A stretch of DNA of 64,000 nt from Bradyrhizobium sp. NDS-1. Its GTDB lineage: Bacteria; Pseudomonadota; Alphaproteobacteria; Rhizobiales; Xanthobacteraceae. The DNA lies in contig NZ_CP136628.1 of assembly GCF_032918005.1 (NCBI RefSeq), positions 5,627,501-5,691,500 of the forward strand, written 5' to 3'. Position 1 is the stretch's first letter, and each line of letters begins with the position of its first letter. Made by a program: the position numbers and the translations under genes. Positions 1-9,524 of this stretch are shown piece by piece. The notes beneath the pieces are model-generated. The model searched no databases. It was not told the DNA's origin and worked only from the letters and a program-made list of their open reading frames with translations.

Positions 1-1071
1 AGCTATTTCCACGTCAACCAGAAGCGCGGCCGGCGCTGGTCGTCGGCGCGCGGCTTCCTCAAGCCCGCGCTGACCCGGCCCAATCTGCGGCTCGAGAAGC
101 ACGTGCTGGTCGACCGTCTGATCATCGAGCGGGGCCGCGCCGTCGGCGTGCGCTTCTTCCAGAACGGCGAGATCATCGAGGCGCGGGCGAAGCGCGAGGT
201 GATCCTCTCGGCTGGCTCGATCGGCTCGGTGCAGGTGCTGCATCGCTCCGGCATCGGCCCCGCCGACTGGCTGTCGCCGCTCGGCATCGACATCGTCATG
301 GACAAGCCCGGCGTCGGGCGCAATCTCCAGGACCATCTCCAGCAGCGCGCGATCTACAAGGTCGAAGGCGTGCGCACGCTGAACGAAACCTATTACAACC
401 TGTTCCGCCGCGGACTGATGGGGCTCGACTACGCCTTCCGCCGCCGTGGTCCGCTGACCATGGCGCCGTCGCAACTCGGCATCTTCACGCGCTCGGATGC
501 GACGCGCGCACGCGCCAACATCCAGTTCCACGTGCAGCCATTGTCGCTCGACAAGTTCGGCGATCCCCTGCACCGCTTCCCCGCCATCACGGTGAGCGCC
601 TGCAATCTCCAGCCGACCTCGCGCGGCACCGTGCGACTGCGTTCCGCGAGCCCGGACGAGAAGCCGATCATCGCTCCGAACTATCTGTCGACCGACGACG
701 ACCGCCAGGTCGGCGCCGATGCCATCCGCACCACGCGACGCCTGATGCAGCAGAAGGCGCTGGCCAAATATCGTCCGAGCGAATACCTGCCCGGTCCCTC
801 CGTCGGCGACGACGATGCCTCACTCGCGAAGGCCGCCGGCGACATCGGCACCACGATCTTTCATCCCGTCGGCACCGCGAAGATGGGCGCGGTGAATGAT
901 CCGATGGCCGTGGTGGACGAACGATTGCGCTTCTACGGCCTCGATGGCCTGCGCATCGTCGATGCCTCGATCATGCCGACGATCACATCGGGCAATACCA
1001 ATACGCCGACCGCGATGATCGCCGAGAAGGGCGCGACGATGATTCTGGAGGATGCGAAGCGACCTGCGTAG
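1..1071 (+). CDS. GMC-family FAD oxidoreductase (choline/alcohol dehydrogenase-like), 3' part
   Basis: The gene is cut by the left edge of the window, and the reading frame is already open at base 1. The visible 356 residues are the C-terminal two thirds of a glucose-methanol-choline oxidoreductase. The conserved C-terminal active-site block is present: FHPVGTAKMG carries the catalytic His, and GNTNTPTAMIAEKGA near the end carries the Asn and the flavin-binding helix. Family members oxidise an alcohol using FAD; the substrate cannot be told from this part. The gene converges on the aminotransferase gene that follows. The 91-bp gap between them holds a degenerate half of a dispersed palindrome. 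The family call is firm and the exact substrate is unknown. Confidence 0.9.
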   Translation, partial: SYFHVNQKRGRRWSSARGFLKPALTRPNLRLEKHVLVDRLIIERGRAVGVRFFQNGEIIEARAKREVILSAGSIGSVQVLHRSGIGPADWLSPLGIDIVMDKPGVGRNLQDHLQQRAIYKVEGVRTLNETYYNLFRRGLMGLDYAFRRRGPLTMAPSQLGIFTRSDATRARANIQFHVQPLSLDKFGDPLHRFPAITVSACNLQPTSRGTVRLRSASPDEKPIIAPNYLSTDDDRQVGADAIRTTRRLMQQKALAKYRPSEYLPGPSVGDDDASLAKAAGDIGTTIFHPVGTAKMGAVNDPMAVVDERLRFYGLDGLRIVDASIMPTITSGNTNTPTAMIAEKGATMILEDAKRPA

Positions 1072-1099
1072 CCCGGATTGCGCCGCGCTCCATCGTCTC

Positions 1100-1140
1100 C
1101 GCGGAGGGATATGGATTGCTTCGCTTCGCTCGTAATGACG
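1100..1140. repeat. Half copy of dispersed palindrome, family 1
   Basis: The segment matches the right arm of the complete palindrome at 8558-8637, sharing GGATTGCTTCGCT and the CGTAATGACG end. Only one arm is left. It lies between two convergent genes. Confidence 0.6.
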
Positions 1141-1162
1141 ATCGCCGAGATAGATCGGCGAA

Positions 1163-2554
1163 CTACGCCGACCGTCTCACCGCGTTGTCCACCAGGGTCT
1201 TGCCGAGCGACCAGATCGCGCCGGGGACCTTGTGGCTGCCGGCAATAACGTCGTCGAAGGCGCGTTCAATCCAGCCGCAGTCTTCCTCGGTGATGGTAAG
1301 CGGCGGCAGCAGCTTGATGGTGTGGCTGCCGTGGCCGGCGACCTGGGTCAGGATCTTGTGATCCTTGAACAGCGGCACGGTGATGAGCTGGCAGAACAGG
1401 CCCTTGTTGGCCGCCTCCAGCACATTCCAGGAGGCACGCAGCCGCAGCGACTTCGGCGGGCCGAACTCGACGCCGATCATCAGGCCCTTTCCGCGCACTT
1501 CCTTCATCAGCTCGTAGCCGGGCACCATGCGCGTCAGCGCGAGGCGCAGCTCGGCACCGCGCTTGGCGGCGGACTCGATCAGCTTCTCGGACTCCATGAC
1601 GTCGAGCGTGGCGATGCCCGCGGCCATGGCAAGGTCGTTCTTGGAGAAGGTGGAGCCGTGCACCACCGCGCGGTCCATCTGGTTGAAGATCTTGTCGAAG
1701 ATGCTCTTGCGCGTCAGCACCGCGCCGACCGGCACGTGGCCGCCCGACAGCGACTTCGACAGCAGCACCATGTCGGGCTCGACGTTCCAGTGCTCGACCG
1801 CGAGGAAGCGGCCGGTGCGGCCCATGCCGGTCTGGATCTCGTCGGCGACGAACAGCGTGCCGTATTTCTTGCAGAGCGCGGCCGCGCCCGGCAGGAACTC
1901 GTCGGTGGGCATGTTCACGCCCTTGCCCTGGATCGGCTCGACGACGAACGCCGCTACCTCGCGCGAGGCCAGCGCCTTTTCGAGCGCTGCCAGATCGTTG
2001 AACGGGATCGGGGTGCAGCCCGGCAGCAGCGGCTCGAAGCCGGTGCGGAAGTTCGAATCGCCCGTGAGCGACAGCGCGCCATAGGTCAGGCCGTGATAGC
2101 CATGGGCGCAATAGACGATGCCGGGACGCCCCGTCGCGCCGCGCGCGAACTTGATCGCGGCTTCGACGCATTCGGCGCCGGAATTGGCGAAGAACGCCTT
2201 GCCGAGATAGGGAACGTATTTCAGAAGGCGTTCGGCGAGCACGCCGGCGAGCACCGAAACGTCGAACTGGACGAGATTGGGCAGATCGGCGTCGAGCACG
2301 CTCTTGAGCGCCTCGCGCATGACAGGATGATTGCGCCCGATCGCAAACACACCAAAGCCGGACAACAGGTCGAGATAGCGCGCGCCCTCGCGGTCGAAGA
2401 GATACTGCCCCTGCCCCTTCTGGAAGCCGACATCGTAGCCGATGGTCTTGAGGACCCGAACGAACTGCTCGTTCAGATACCGATTATGCAGGGCGCTGCG
2501 CTGGGCCTGACGGTCCGCGAAGAGCTCAGACATGTCTGGATTTGGACTGTGCAT
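1163..2554 (-). CDS. hpnO: Class III PLP aminotransferase, probable HpnO (aminobacteriohopanetriol formation)
   Basis: The 463-residue protein is a fold-type I, class III aminotransferase. The PLP phosphate and ring contacts are visible (NSGAE near 124, DEIQTGMGRTG near 238), and the Schiff-base lysine is K267 in SKSLSGGHVPVG. In hopanoid producers HpnO aminates the C-35 side chain to give aminobacteriohopanetriol. The assignment rests on the class III family and on the location beside hpnN in the hopanoid cluster; the sequence alone does not separate HpnO from other omega-aminotransferases. The ATG at 2554 is used here. A second in-frame ATG at 2533 would remove seven residues, and neither has a clear ribosome binding site. 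The gene is divergent from the DUF2147 gene, with paired CCGTT/AACGG motifs between them. Confidence 0.78.
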   Translation of the reverse strand: MHSPNPDMSELFADRQAQRSALHNRYLNEQFVRVLKTIGYDVGFQKGQGQYLFDREGARYLDLLSGFGVFAIGRNHPVMREALKSVLDADLPNLVQFDVSVLAGVLAERLLKYVPYLGKAFFANSGAECVEAAIKFARGATGRPGIVYCAHGYHGLTYGALSLTGDSNFRTGFEPLLPGCTPIPFNDLAALEKALASREVAAFVVEPIQGKGVNMPTDEFLPGAAALCKKYGTLFVADEIQTGMGRTGRFLAVEHWNVEPDMVLLSKSLSGGHVPVGAVLTRKSIFDKIFNQMDRAVVHGSTFSKNDLAMAAGIATLDVMESEKLIESAAKRGAELRLALTRMVPGYELMKEVRGKGLMIGVEFGPPKSLRLRASWNVLEAANKGLFCQLITVPLFKDHKILTQVAGHGSHTIKLLPPLTITEEDCGWIERAFDDVIAGSHKVPGAIWSLGKTLVDNAVRRSA

Positions 2555-2577
2555 CCGCTACATACTTCGATTGAGGG

Positions 2578-2616
2578 CCGTTTCGTCAACTGAAAACGGA
2601 CCGTTACTGAAAACGG
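2578..2616. promoter_or_regulatory. Paired CCGTT...AACGG inverted motifs in the hpnO/DUF2147 divergent promoter region
   Basis: CCGTTT at 2578-2583 pairs with AAACGG at 2594-2599. CCGTT at 2601-2605 pairs with AACGG at 2612-2616. The 11-mer ACTGAAAACGG occurs twice, at 2589-2599 and 2606-2616, 17 bp apart. The arrangement looks like a tandem operator for a dimeric regulator, but no regulator is known for it. Confidence 0.35.
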
Positions 2617-2695
2617 TTTGTGCGGCCTTTTGCCCTTTTTCGGACCATCTTCGCAAGCACAGCTTTAGACCATGTTGCACTGCCGAGGAACACTC

Positions 2696-3328
2696 ATGCG
2701 TTTGGCCCTTTACACCGGAATAATACTGGCTGGTGGTTACACCTGCCTGACCCCCGCGCTCGCCGCCGATCCCACCGGCGATTGGCGGGTTGCCGACGGC
2801 GTCGCCAACATTCGTGTCGCCCAATGCAATGGCAGCATGTGGGGCGCGGTTTCCTGGGAAAAACAGCCCGGCGGCCGCGACGAGAACAACCCGGATGCCT
2901 CGAAAAAGACCAGGCCGACGCTGGGCATGGCGACGCTGATCGACATGAAGAAGAAGCCCGCCGCCGATCAATGGGAAGGACAAGTCTACAACGCCAAGGA
3001 CGGCCAGCTGTACAGCGCGACCATCACGCCTGTCGGCAGCGACCAGCTCGAGATCAAAGGTTGCGTGATGGGCTTCCTCTGCGGTGGCGAAACCTGGACC
3101 AGGGTCGGCCCGCCGATCCCCCCGAGCCCAGCCAACGCAATGGCCAAGGGCGCACCGAAGTCCGCCGGCGCGGCGCCGAAGCCCACCGGAGCTACGGCAG
3201 CAGCCGCGCCTGCACCTGCACCTGCAGTTCCGAAGTCCGCCGGCGCAGCCAAGCCCGGTCAGAAGGGCGGCGCCGATCCGGTCGGCGACATCTGCCTACT
3301 CCCTGAGATTGCGGGGTTTGCCCATTAG
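2696..3328 (+). CDS. Exported DUF2147-family protein with Pro/Ala-rich tail
   Basis: The 210-residue protein starts at the ATG at 2696, which has GAGGA five bases upstream; an earlier in-frame ATG at 2672 has no such site. Residues 1-25 form a signal peptide ending in ALAA. The body (about 27-140) has the DUF2147 look: DPTGDWRVADG at the start, and paired cysteines and short beta-strand blocks such as GCVMGFLCGGETWTR. The family is periplasmic or outer-membrane associated and of unknown function. A low-complexity Pro/Ala/Lys tail with near-repeats of PKSAGAA follows. The last 33 bp overlap the 3' end of hpnN on the other strand. Confidence 0.8.
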   Translation: MRLALYTGIILAGGYTCLTPALAADPTGDWRVADGVANIRVAQCNGSMWGAVSWEKQPGGRDENNPDASKKTRPTLGMATLIDMKKKPAADQWEGQVYNAKDGQLYSATITPVGSDQLEIKGCVMGFLCGGETWTRVGPPIPPSPANAMAKGAPKSAGAAPKPTGATAAAAPAPAPAVPKSAGAAKPGQKGGADPVGDICLLPEIAGFAH

Positions 3329-5884
3329 GGCCGGCTGGAACAGCAGCACGGCCGCGAGCGTCGTCACCAGCGAGAGAGCGAGCAGCTTGCCCATGCTGGA
3401 CGTGCCGGGATGGCTCGACAGCCACAGGCTACCGAACGCGGTCGCCGTCGTCAGCGCGCTGAAGAAGATCGCGCGTGTCAGGCTGGTCTGAAGCAGATTC
3501 GTTCTGCCGGAGCGCCAGGCCACGACATAATAGATCTTGAAGGCGACGCCGACGCCGAGCAGCAGCGGGAATGCGACGATGTTGGCGAAGTTGAGCGGCA
3601 GACCGATCAGCACGCAGATCTCTAGCGTCACGGCACCGGCAACCAGGAGCGGCACCAGCGTCATCAGCACGTCGACGAACCGGCGCAGCGTGATCCACAG
3701 CAAGAGGCCGATCACCACCAGCGCGTAGATGCCGGCATGGATGAACGCCCTTACCACGGTATCGCCGGATTTCAGGATCGAGACCGGCCCGCCGATGGCG
3801 GTCGGCTCGGCAGCGAGTACCGCCGCCGCAAATTTGCGCAGCGTGTCGTTGTCGTTGGGATCGCCCTTGGGCAGCGCCTCGACCCGGATGATGCCGTCCT
3901 TGCTCTTCCAGGCGCTGACGAGTTCGGGCGGCAGTGACTTCAGCGTGACGGGCTCGGCCTGCATCGCGCTTCTGAGCTGGTCGAACACGATCTTCATCGG
4001 CGTGACGAACACGTCCTGCGCCTTGTTGCGCGTGGCCTCGTCGCCATTGGCGAGCTTTTCGAGTGCGTCCGCCAGACGGCGCGAGGCAACCGCACCGGGG
4101 CCCTTCGCCTCGCCCGCGGTCCGGCGCAGATTGTCGACCGAGGACTTCAGCGCCTCGACGTTTTCCCGATCCGAGGGCGCCGCGTCGATCTGCTCGGGAT
4201 TGAGCGCGGGGTTCAGCACCCCGGCTCCCTGCGCGAGCAGCTTCAGCTTCGGCGGCTGGTCCTGCGGCACGAAGCTGTTGAGCGACATCACCCTGAGCAC
4301 CTCAGGCACCTTCTCGAGCTTCGCCTCGACCGCCCTCGCCTGCTCTTCCGAATTGGCCATCACGTTGATGGCATTGGCGCCGGTGTTGGGGTCCTTGCGC
4401 AAATCGAGGAAGGTCGCGATCGATTCAGCGTGCGGATTGCGCAGATTCATCGGGTTGAAGTCGAACTTCATGAAGTAGAGCAGCGGCAGGCCTGCGAGCG
4501 CGAGCAGCAGCGTGCCGCCCACGACGAGCACGCGGTGCTTCTCCAGGAAGTGATCGAGCGGTGCCAGGAAGGCATAACCGACCGGCTCCTTCTCGCCGGG
4601 CGGGTTCAGCAGCTTCAGCATGGCCGGCAGAATGGTGATCGACGAGATGAACGCCACCAGCATGCCGACGCCGGCGATCTGGCCGAGCTCGGCGATGCCC
4701 TGATAATCGGTCGGCATGAAGCAGAGGAAGCCGGCGGCCGTCGCCATCGCCGCGAGCGACAGCGGCACCGCCGAGCGCTTGGCCGCCAGCACCAGCGCGC
4801 CCGGGAGATCGTTGTGCTTGAAGCGCTCCGAGCGATAGCGGACGCTGTACTGGATGCCGAAATCGACGCCGAGGCCGACGAACAGCACCGCGAACGCGAT
4901 CGACAACAGATTGAACGACCCGACCATCATCAGGCCGGCCGCGGTCGTGATCGCAAGGCCCACGAAGAGATTGACGAAGACCGCGAAGATGATTTTCGCC
5001 GAATGCAGCGCGAGCCACAGGATGACCAGCACGACGAGAACCGTGCCGACGCCGTTGACTACGGCGCCTTCCTGAACGGTGGCGTATTCCTCGTTGGCGA
5101 TCGGAATCGGGCCGGTCAGCCGAACGCGGGCCTGGTACTTGGTCGAAAAATCGAGATCCGCGGCGGCCTTGCGGATCGCGTCGGTGGCGTCCTTGCCGGG
5201 CTCCAACGCATTGTAGTCGAGGATCGGCTTGAACTCGATGAAAGCACGCTTGTCGGAATCCTTCAGCGGCTCGTCGCTGACGAGCTCGCGCCAAGAGAAG
5301 CTGGCATTTCCCTTGTTGAGCACGGTCTCGACGGTCTGTGCGATCAGGTTGAAGGGCCGCTCGGTGTTGTCGAGCTTGACCTGGCCGCGCTTGACCCCCG
5401 CAAGTCCGGTCTCCAGCGCTCCGGTCAGGCCGCGGATCGAGGGATCTCCGGCCATGATCTCGATCAGGGGCGCGGCGGATTCGAACTGGCCGGTGATCTT
5501 GCCGACCTCTTCGGTCGGCAGAAACAACAAGCCGTTCTTCTCGAAGAACTCGCCGCTGCCGAGCTGCTGCATCGACTGGAAGTTGGTCTTGTCGCCCTTC
5601 AGCCTGGCATAGAGCGCGTCTGCCGCAGCGCTCGCCATCTCCGGCGTGCGGGCTTCGACTACAGCGAGGATTAATTCGTTTTGATCGAACGCCTTGTCGA
5701 ATTGCTGGTCACGCTTGCGCCAGTCCAGATTCTTGGCAATCAGCGAGTTGATGTCGGTGTTGATGGCGAAGTGCTGGGACGCGTAATAGCCCGCGGCTAC
5801 TGCCAGCAGGAGCCCGAGAACGACGACGAGGGAGGCAAACCGGGTGCAGGCCCTGACAATGGCGACGACGACGCTTTGCAGCAC
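3296..5884 (-). CDS. hpnN: Hopanoid RND/MMPL transporter HpnN
   Basis: The 862-residue polytopic protein has the RND/MMPL layout. There is one N-terminal membrane helix (about 13-32), a large periplasmic loop, five helices including the conserved stretch GLGVDFGIQYSVRYR, a second helix and large loop, and a final bundle of helices. HpnN is the inner-membrane exporter that carries hopanoids to the outer membrane in Rhodopseudomonas. Length, family and position in the hopanoid cluster all fit. The start is GTG at 5884, preceded by a purine-rich AGAAAGAAAAGAA. The gene is divergent from ispH across 460 bp, and its 3' end overlaps that of the convergent DUF2147 gene. Confidence 0.9.
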   Translation of the reverse strand: MLQSVVVAIVRACTRFASLVVVLGLLLAVAAGYYASQHFAINTDINSLIAKNLDWRKRDQQFDKAFDQNELILAVVEARTPEMASAAADALYARLKGDKTNFQSMQQLGSGEFFEKNGLLFLPTEEVGKITGQFESAAPLIEIMAGDPSIRGLTGALETGLAGVKRGQVKLDNTERPFNLIAQTVETVLNKGNASFSWRELVSDEPLKDSDKRAFIEFKPILDYNALEPGKDATDAIRKAAADLDFSTKYQARVRLTGPIPIANEEYATVQEGAVVNGVGTVLVVLVILWLALHSAKIIFAVFVNLFVGLAITTAAGLMMVGSFNLLSIAFAVLFVGLGVDFGIQYSVRYRSERFKHNDLPGALVLAAKRSAVPLSLAAMATAAGFLCFMPTDYQGIAELGQIAGVGMLVAFISSITILPAMLKLLNPPGEKEPVGYAFLAPLDHFLEKHRVLVVGGTLLLALAGLPLLYFMKFDFNPMNLRNPHAESIATFLDLRKDPNTGANAINVMANSEEQARAVEAKLEKVPEVLRVMSLNSFVPQDQPPKLKLLAQGAGVLNPALNPEQIDAAPSDRENVEALKSSVDNLRRTAGEAKGPGAVASRRLADALEKLANGDEATRNKAQDVFVTPMKIVFDQLRSAMQAEPVTLKSLPPELVSAWKSKDGIIRVEALPKGDPNDNDTLRKFAAAVLAAEPTAIGGPVSILKSGDTVVRAFIHAGIYALVVIGLLLWITLRRFVDVLMTLVPLLVAGAVTLEICVLIGLPLNFANIVAFPLLLGVGVAFKIYYVVAWRSGRTNLLQTSLTRAIFFSALTTATAFGSLWLSSHPGTSSMGKLLALSLVTTLAAVLLFQPALMGKPRNLRE

Positions 5885-6344
5885 TTCTTTTCTTTCTGCG
5901 GTTAACAGCTTGCCGGAAACGCCCGCTGTTTATCGGAGTTCCCGGGCGAAACCTATTGCTGTTTTGGGCGGTTCTCATCGCACTGGGTTTGAGGGTAAAC
6001 GGCGGGAGACCGGGCAAAATCGTGTGGGGCGTCGGTATAACCGGGGAGTTGAGGCGGGAAAGTGACGAAGCACTGGGCACAGACATTGCCCATCTTGCAA
6101 GCAACAACGACCCTACTATATTACCTCTAACGTGATCAGCCGGGGCTCTGAGGTTTCATTCGACCTTTCCTTATTGCCGATTTTTTGACACAAAGACTTG
6201 CGCCTCCATGCGCCGAGCCTTGACGAGGGTGGGTGGCTACCGCGCGCGAACCAATGGTGCGGATATTGCAACTCATTGGTCAGGATCGGGGTGCCGTAGG
6301 GGACTTACGAAGCGGATTGGTGCAACTTGCGTGATGGGCGTCCA
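5885..6344. other. Divergent intergenic region between hpnN and ispH
   Basis: No convincing gene is seen in these 460 bp. They must hold the promoters for hpnN (minus) and ispH-hpnH (plus). A TTGACA at 6185-6190 could be a -35 element toward ispH, but no good -10 follows at 17 bp. An inverted pair, ACCAATG (6250-6256) and CATTGGT (6274-6280), lies about 65 bp before ispH and could be an operator. Confidence 0.4.
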
Positions 6345-7271
6345 ATGGAAGTTTATCTGGCGCAACCGCGCGGCTTTTGCGCGGGCGTGGTGCGTGCAAT
6401 CGAGATCGTGGAACGGGCGCTGGAGAAGTACGGCCCGCCCGTCTACGTGCGCCACGAGATCGTGCACAACAAATACGTGGTCGAGAGCCTGAAGAACAAA
6501 GGGGCAATCTTCGTCGAGGAGCTGTCCGAGGTTCCGCCAAAGGCGGTGACCGTCTTCAGCGCCCATGGCGTCGCCCGCAGCGTCGAGGAAGAGGCCGCCG
6601 CGCGCGACCTTCCGGTGCTCAACGCCACTTGCCCCCTGGTCACGAAAGTTCACAATCAGGGGAAGCGCTACACCAGCAAGGGCCGCACGCTGATCCTGAT
6701 CGGCCATGCCGGGCACCCCGAGGTCGAAGGCACGATGGGTCAGGTTCCCGGTCCCGTGCTGCTTGTCCAAAGCGTTCAAGAGGTTAAGGCCTTGAGCCTG
6801 CCCGCAGATACGCCAGTGGCCTACATCACCCAGACCACCCTGTCGGTCGATGACACCAGGGACATCATCGCGGCCCTGCAAGCCCGCTTTACAGACATTC
6901 AAGGCCCGGATATCCGGGATATCTGCTATGCGACACAGAACCGCCAATCTGCGGTAAGGGACTTGAGCAAGCTGGTCGACGTGATCTTGGTGGTGGGCGC
7001 TGCCAACAGCTCGAACTCGAACCGGCTTCGCGAAATCGGCACCGAGGCCGGCGTCGCGAGTTATTTGATTGCCGACGGCAGCGCGCTCAATCCGGAGTGG
7101 TTGAAAAATGCCAGGACCGTCGGCATCACGGCCGGCGCTTCGGCGCCTGAGGTACTCGTGGATGACGTGATCGAAGCGATGCGGCGGATCAGACCGGTCA
7201 AGGTCCAGGTGCTGCCGGGCCGCGAGGAAAACATCGAATTCCGGCTTCCGGCCCAACTGGCTGCGAGCTGA
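6345..7271 (+). CDS. ispH: 4-hydroxy-3-methylbut-2-enyl diphosphate reductase IspH (LytB)
   Basis: IspH catalyses the last step of the MEP pathway, reducing HMBPP to IPP and DMAPP with an iron-sulfur cluster. All three cluster cysteines are in place: C12 (PRGFCAGV), C96 ([11 protein letters not shown]) and C194 (ICYATQNRQ). The substrate-binding histidines H41, H74 and H124 and the SSNSNRL phosphate-binding loop are also present. At 308 residues it has the normal family length. The ATG at 6345 begins exactly at the conserved [14 protein letters not shown]; the frame is also open from a TTG at 6327. hpnH follows after 36 bp, so isoprenoid supply and side-chain addition are probably co-transcribed. 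Cells in this group may carry a second ispH for general use, but that cannot be judged here. Confidence 0.95.
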   Translation: MEVYLAQPRGFCAGVVRAIEIVERALEKYGPPVYVRHEIVHNKYVVESLKNKGAIFVEELSEVPPKAVTVFSAHGVARSVEEEAAARDLPVLNATCPLVTKVHNQGKRYTSKGRTLILIGHAGHPEVEGTMGQVPGPVLLVQSVQEVKALSLPADTPVAYITQTTLSVDDTRDIIAALQARFTDIQGPDIRDICYATQNRQSAVRDLSKLVDVILVVGAANSSNSNRLREIGTEAGVASYLIADGSALNPEWLKNARTVGITAGASAPEVLVDDVIEAMRRIRPVKVQVLPGREENIEFRLPAQLAAS

Positions 7272-7307
7272 CCCACCCGAATTGAAAAGCCCAGAAAGAA
7301 ACTTGTA

Positions 7308-8468
<1,161 letters not shown>

Positions 8469-8490
8469 GCGGACGCGACGCGTCACAAAC

Positions 8491-8526
8491 AAAAAGCCCG
8501 GTCGCCAGCGCGACCGGGCTTTTTTG
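8491..8526 (+). terminator. Intrinsic terminator after hpnH
   Basis: The stem AAAGCCCGGTCGC / GCGACCGGGCTTT has a CAGC-type loop and runs straight into a T tract. The stem is nearly perfect and GC-rich. Confidence 0.9.
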
Positions 8527-8557
8527 ATTGGGGATTGAGCCACGCTATCCGCTCCGT

Positions 8558-8637
8558 CGTCATTGCGAGCGCAGCGAAGCAATCCAGAATCGTTCCGCGG
8601 AGACACTCTGGATTGCTTCGCTGCGCTCGCAATGACG
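8558..8637. repeat. Complete dispersed palindrome, family 1 (80 bp)
   Basis: The arm CGTCATTGCGAGCGCAGCG is mirrored by CGCTGCGCTCGCAATGACG across an 80-bp hairpin-capable unit, with AATCCAGA/TCTGGATT inside. Related copies occur at 1100-1140 (half), 43914-43977 (truncated) and 53973-54059. This is a REP/MITE-like element without a gene. Confidence 0.85.
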
Positions 8638-8688
8638 GAGTGTACGGCACCAGCTTGCTCTTACCATGCGCTCTGTTCCCCCGCTGAC

Positions 8689-9320
8689 ACGCCTGCGCGT
8701 TCTCGCGGCTTCTTTCGCCCGAGTTTTGCTGTTCGTTTCGCCCTCGAAAGACCAGAGGACGCAGGGAAGGCCGGGCGCCGCCGGCACCCGCAATCCGTGC
8801 GCGACAGGAATGCACACGGGGTGGATCACAGGTGATGCCGGTCGCCCGGCCTTCCCTGCGCGGATGGTTTTAACGGTGTCCTTCGTGCTCTCCTCGGGGA
8901 GCGTTGCACTATTGCCCCCGTCGCCTCGCCGCTGTTCGATGCGCGTGCCGGTCGGCCGCCACATCACCGCGAGGTTTGACGCCAGAACCGCGGGCGTCGG
9001 GACCACACGACTTCTCCGTCCGCGGACGGTTCGACCTGATCGCCGGGGGCTCGCGTGTGCTCACCTCCGACGACGACCGAAACCGCTGTGACCGCGCCGT
9101 GTCGTAGCGCACCGCGCATGACTCAACGGTCGCCCGCCCCTGTCATCGCCTGTCGCGCCGGCGCTACCGCGTCCACCGCACCCCGACCCGCATCTCGTGA
9201 CGATCGCGAAGCGCCCCTCTGGCAGGGCCGGGATGGACGCTCTATGTCACAAATCCGAATTTCGGGAAAGTGAAATATTTTTGGAAGGAGGGATTGACGA
9301 GGTTTGCGGTGTTTTGCCCG
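8689..9320. repeat. Long dispersed non-coding repeat, copy A (about 632 bp)
   Basis: The segment aligns along its whole length with 62088-62726. Islands of identity include 22 bp at 8905-8926, 23 bp at 9084-9106 and about 27 bp at 9154-9180, and both copies end in GTGTTTTGCCCG. The islands are separated by diverged stretches with small length changes, the pattern expected of an old structured or functional repeat and not of a conserved protein. A perfect 18-bp inverted repeat (8761-8778 with 8843-8860) lies near the left end. Confidence 0.75.
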
Positions 9321-9469
9321 ACGCCTCGTCCCTCCCCTTCGATCTTCCGGCGTCCTTTGCACAAAATCAAAATCAACCCCATGCAAAGTAGAACCACAGT
9401 TCGACGTCACACAAATCGTCCAAGGAACCACATCGCGTTGATGGCCCCATGACGACAATCTCGCAGGCC

Positions 9470-9508
9470 AAAAGAAAAGGCCCGGTCGGAGACCGGGCCT
9501 TTTCTTTG
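9470..9508 (-). terminator. Intrinsic terminator after hpnG (possibly bidirectional)
   Basis: The stem AAAAGGCCCGGTC / GACCGGGCCTTTT has a short loop. Read on the minus strand it ends in CTTTTCTTTT and lies 16 bp past the hpnG stop. It faces the hpnH terminator across the long repeat. Confidence 0.85.
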
Positions 9509-9524
9509 CCGCTCGACGGCCCGC

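Larger units (their letters stand above)
8469..9524. other. Non-coding gap between the convergent hpnH and hpnG genes
   Basis: These 1,056 bp have no credible gene. From left to right they hold the hpnH terminator, the 80-bp family 1 palindrome, copy A of the long dispersed repeat (8689-9320), about 140 bp with nothing recognised, and the hpnG-side terminator. The short open frames here lack ribosome binding sites and differ between the two copies of the repeat. Confidence 0.7.

Noticed and set aside
1232-2593. Long plus-strand open frame opposite hpnO
   Set aside because: It is the antisense frame of a clear aminotransferase, with typical GC-rich shadow composition and no family motif.
8690-9460. 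Short open frames on both strands within the long repeat
   Set aside because: No ribosome binding sites, and the frames are not kept between the two copies at 8689 and 62088 because small length changes shift them.
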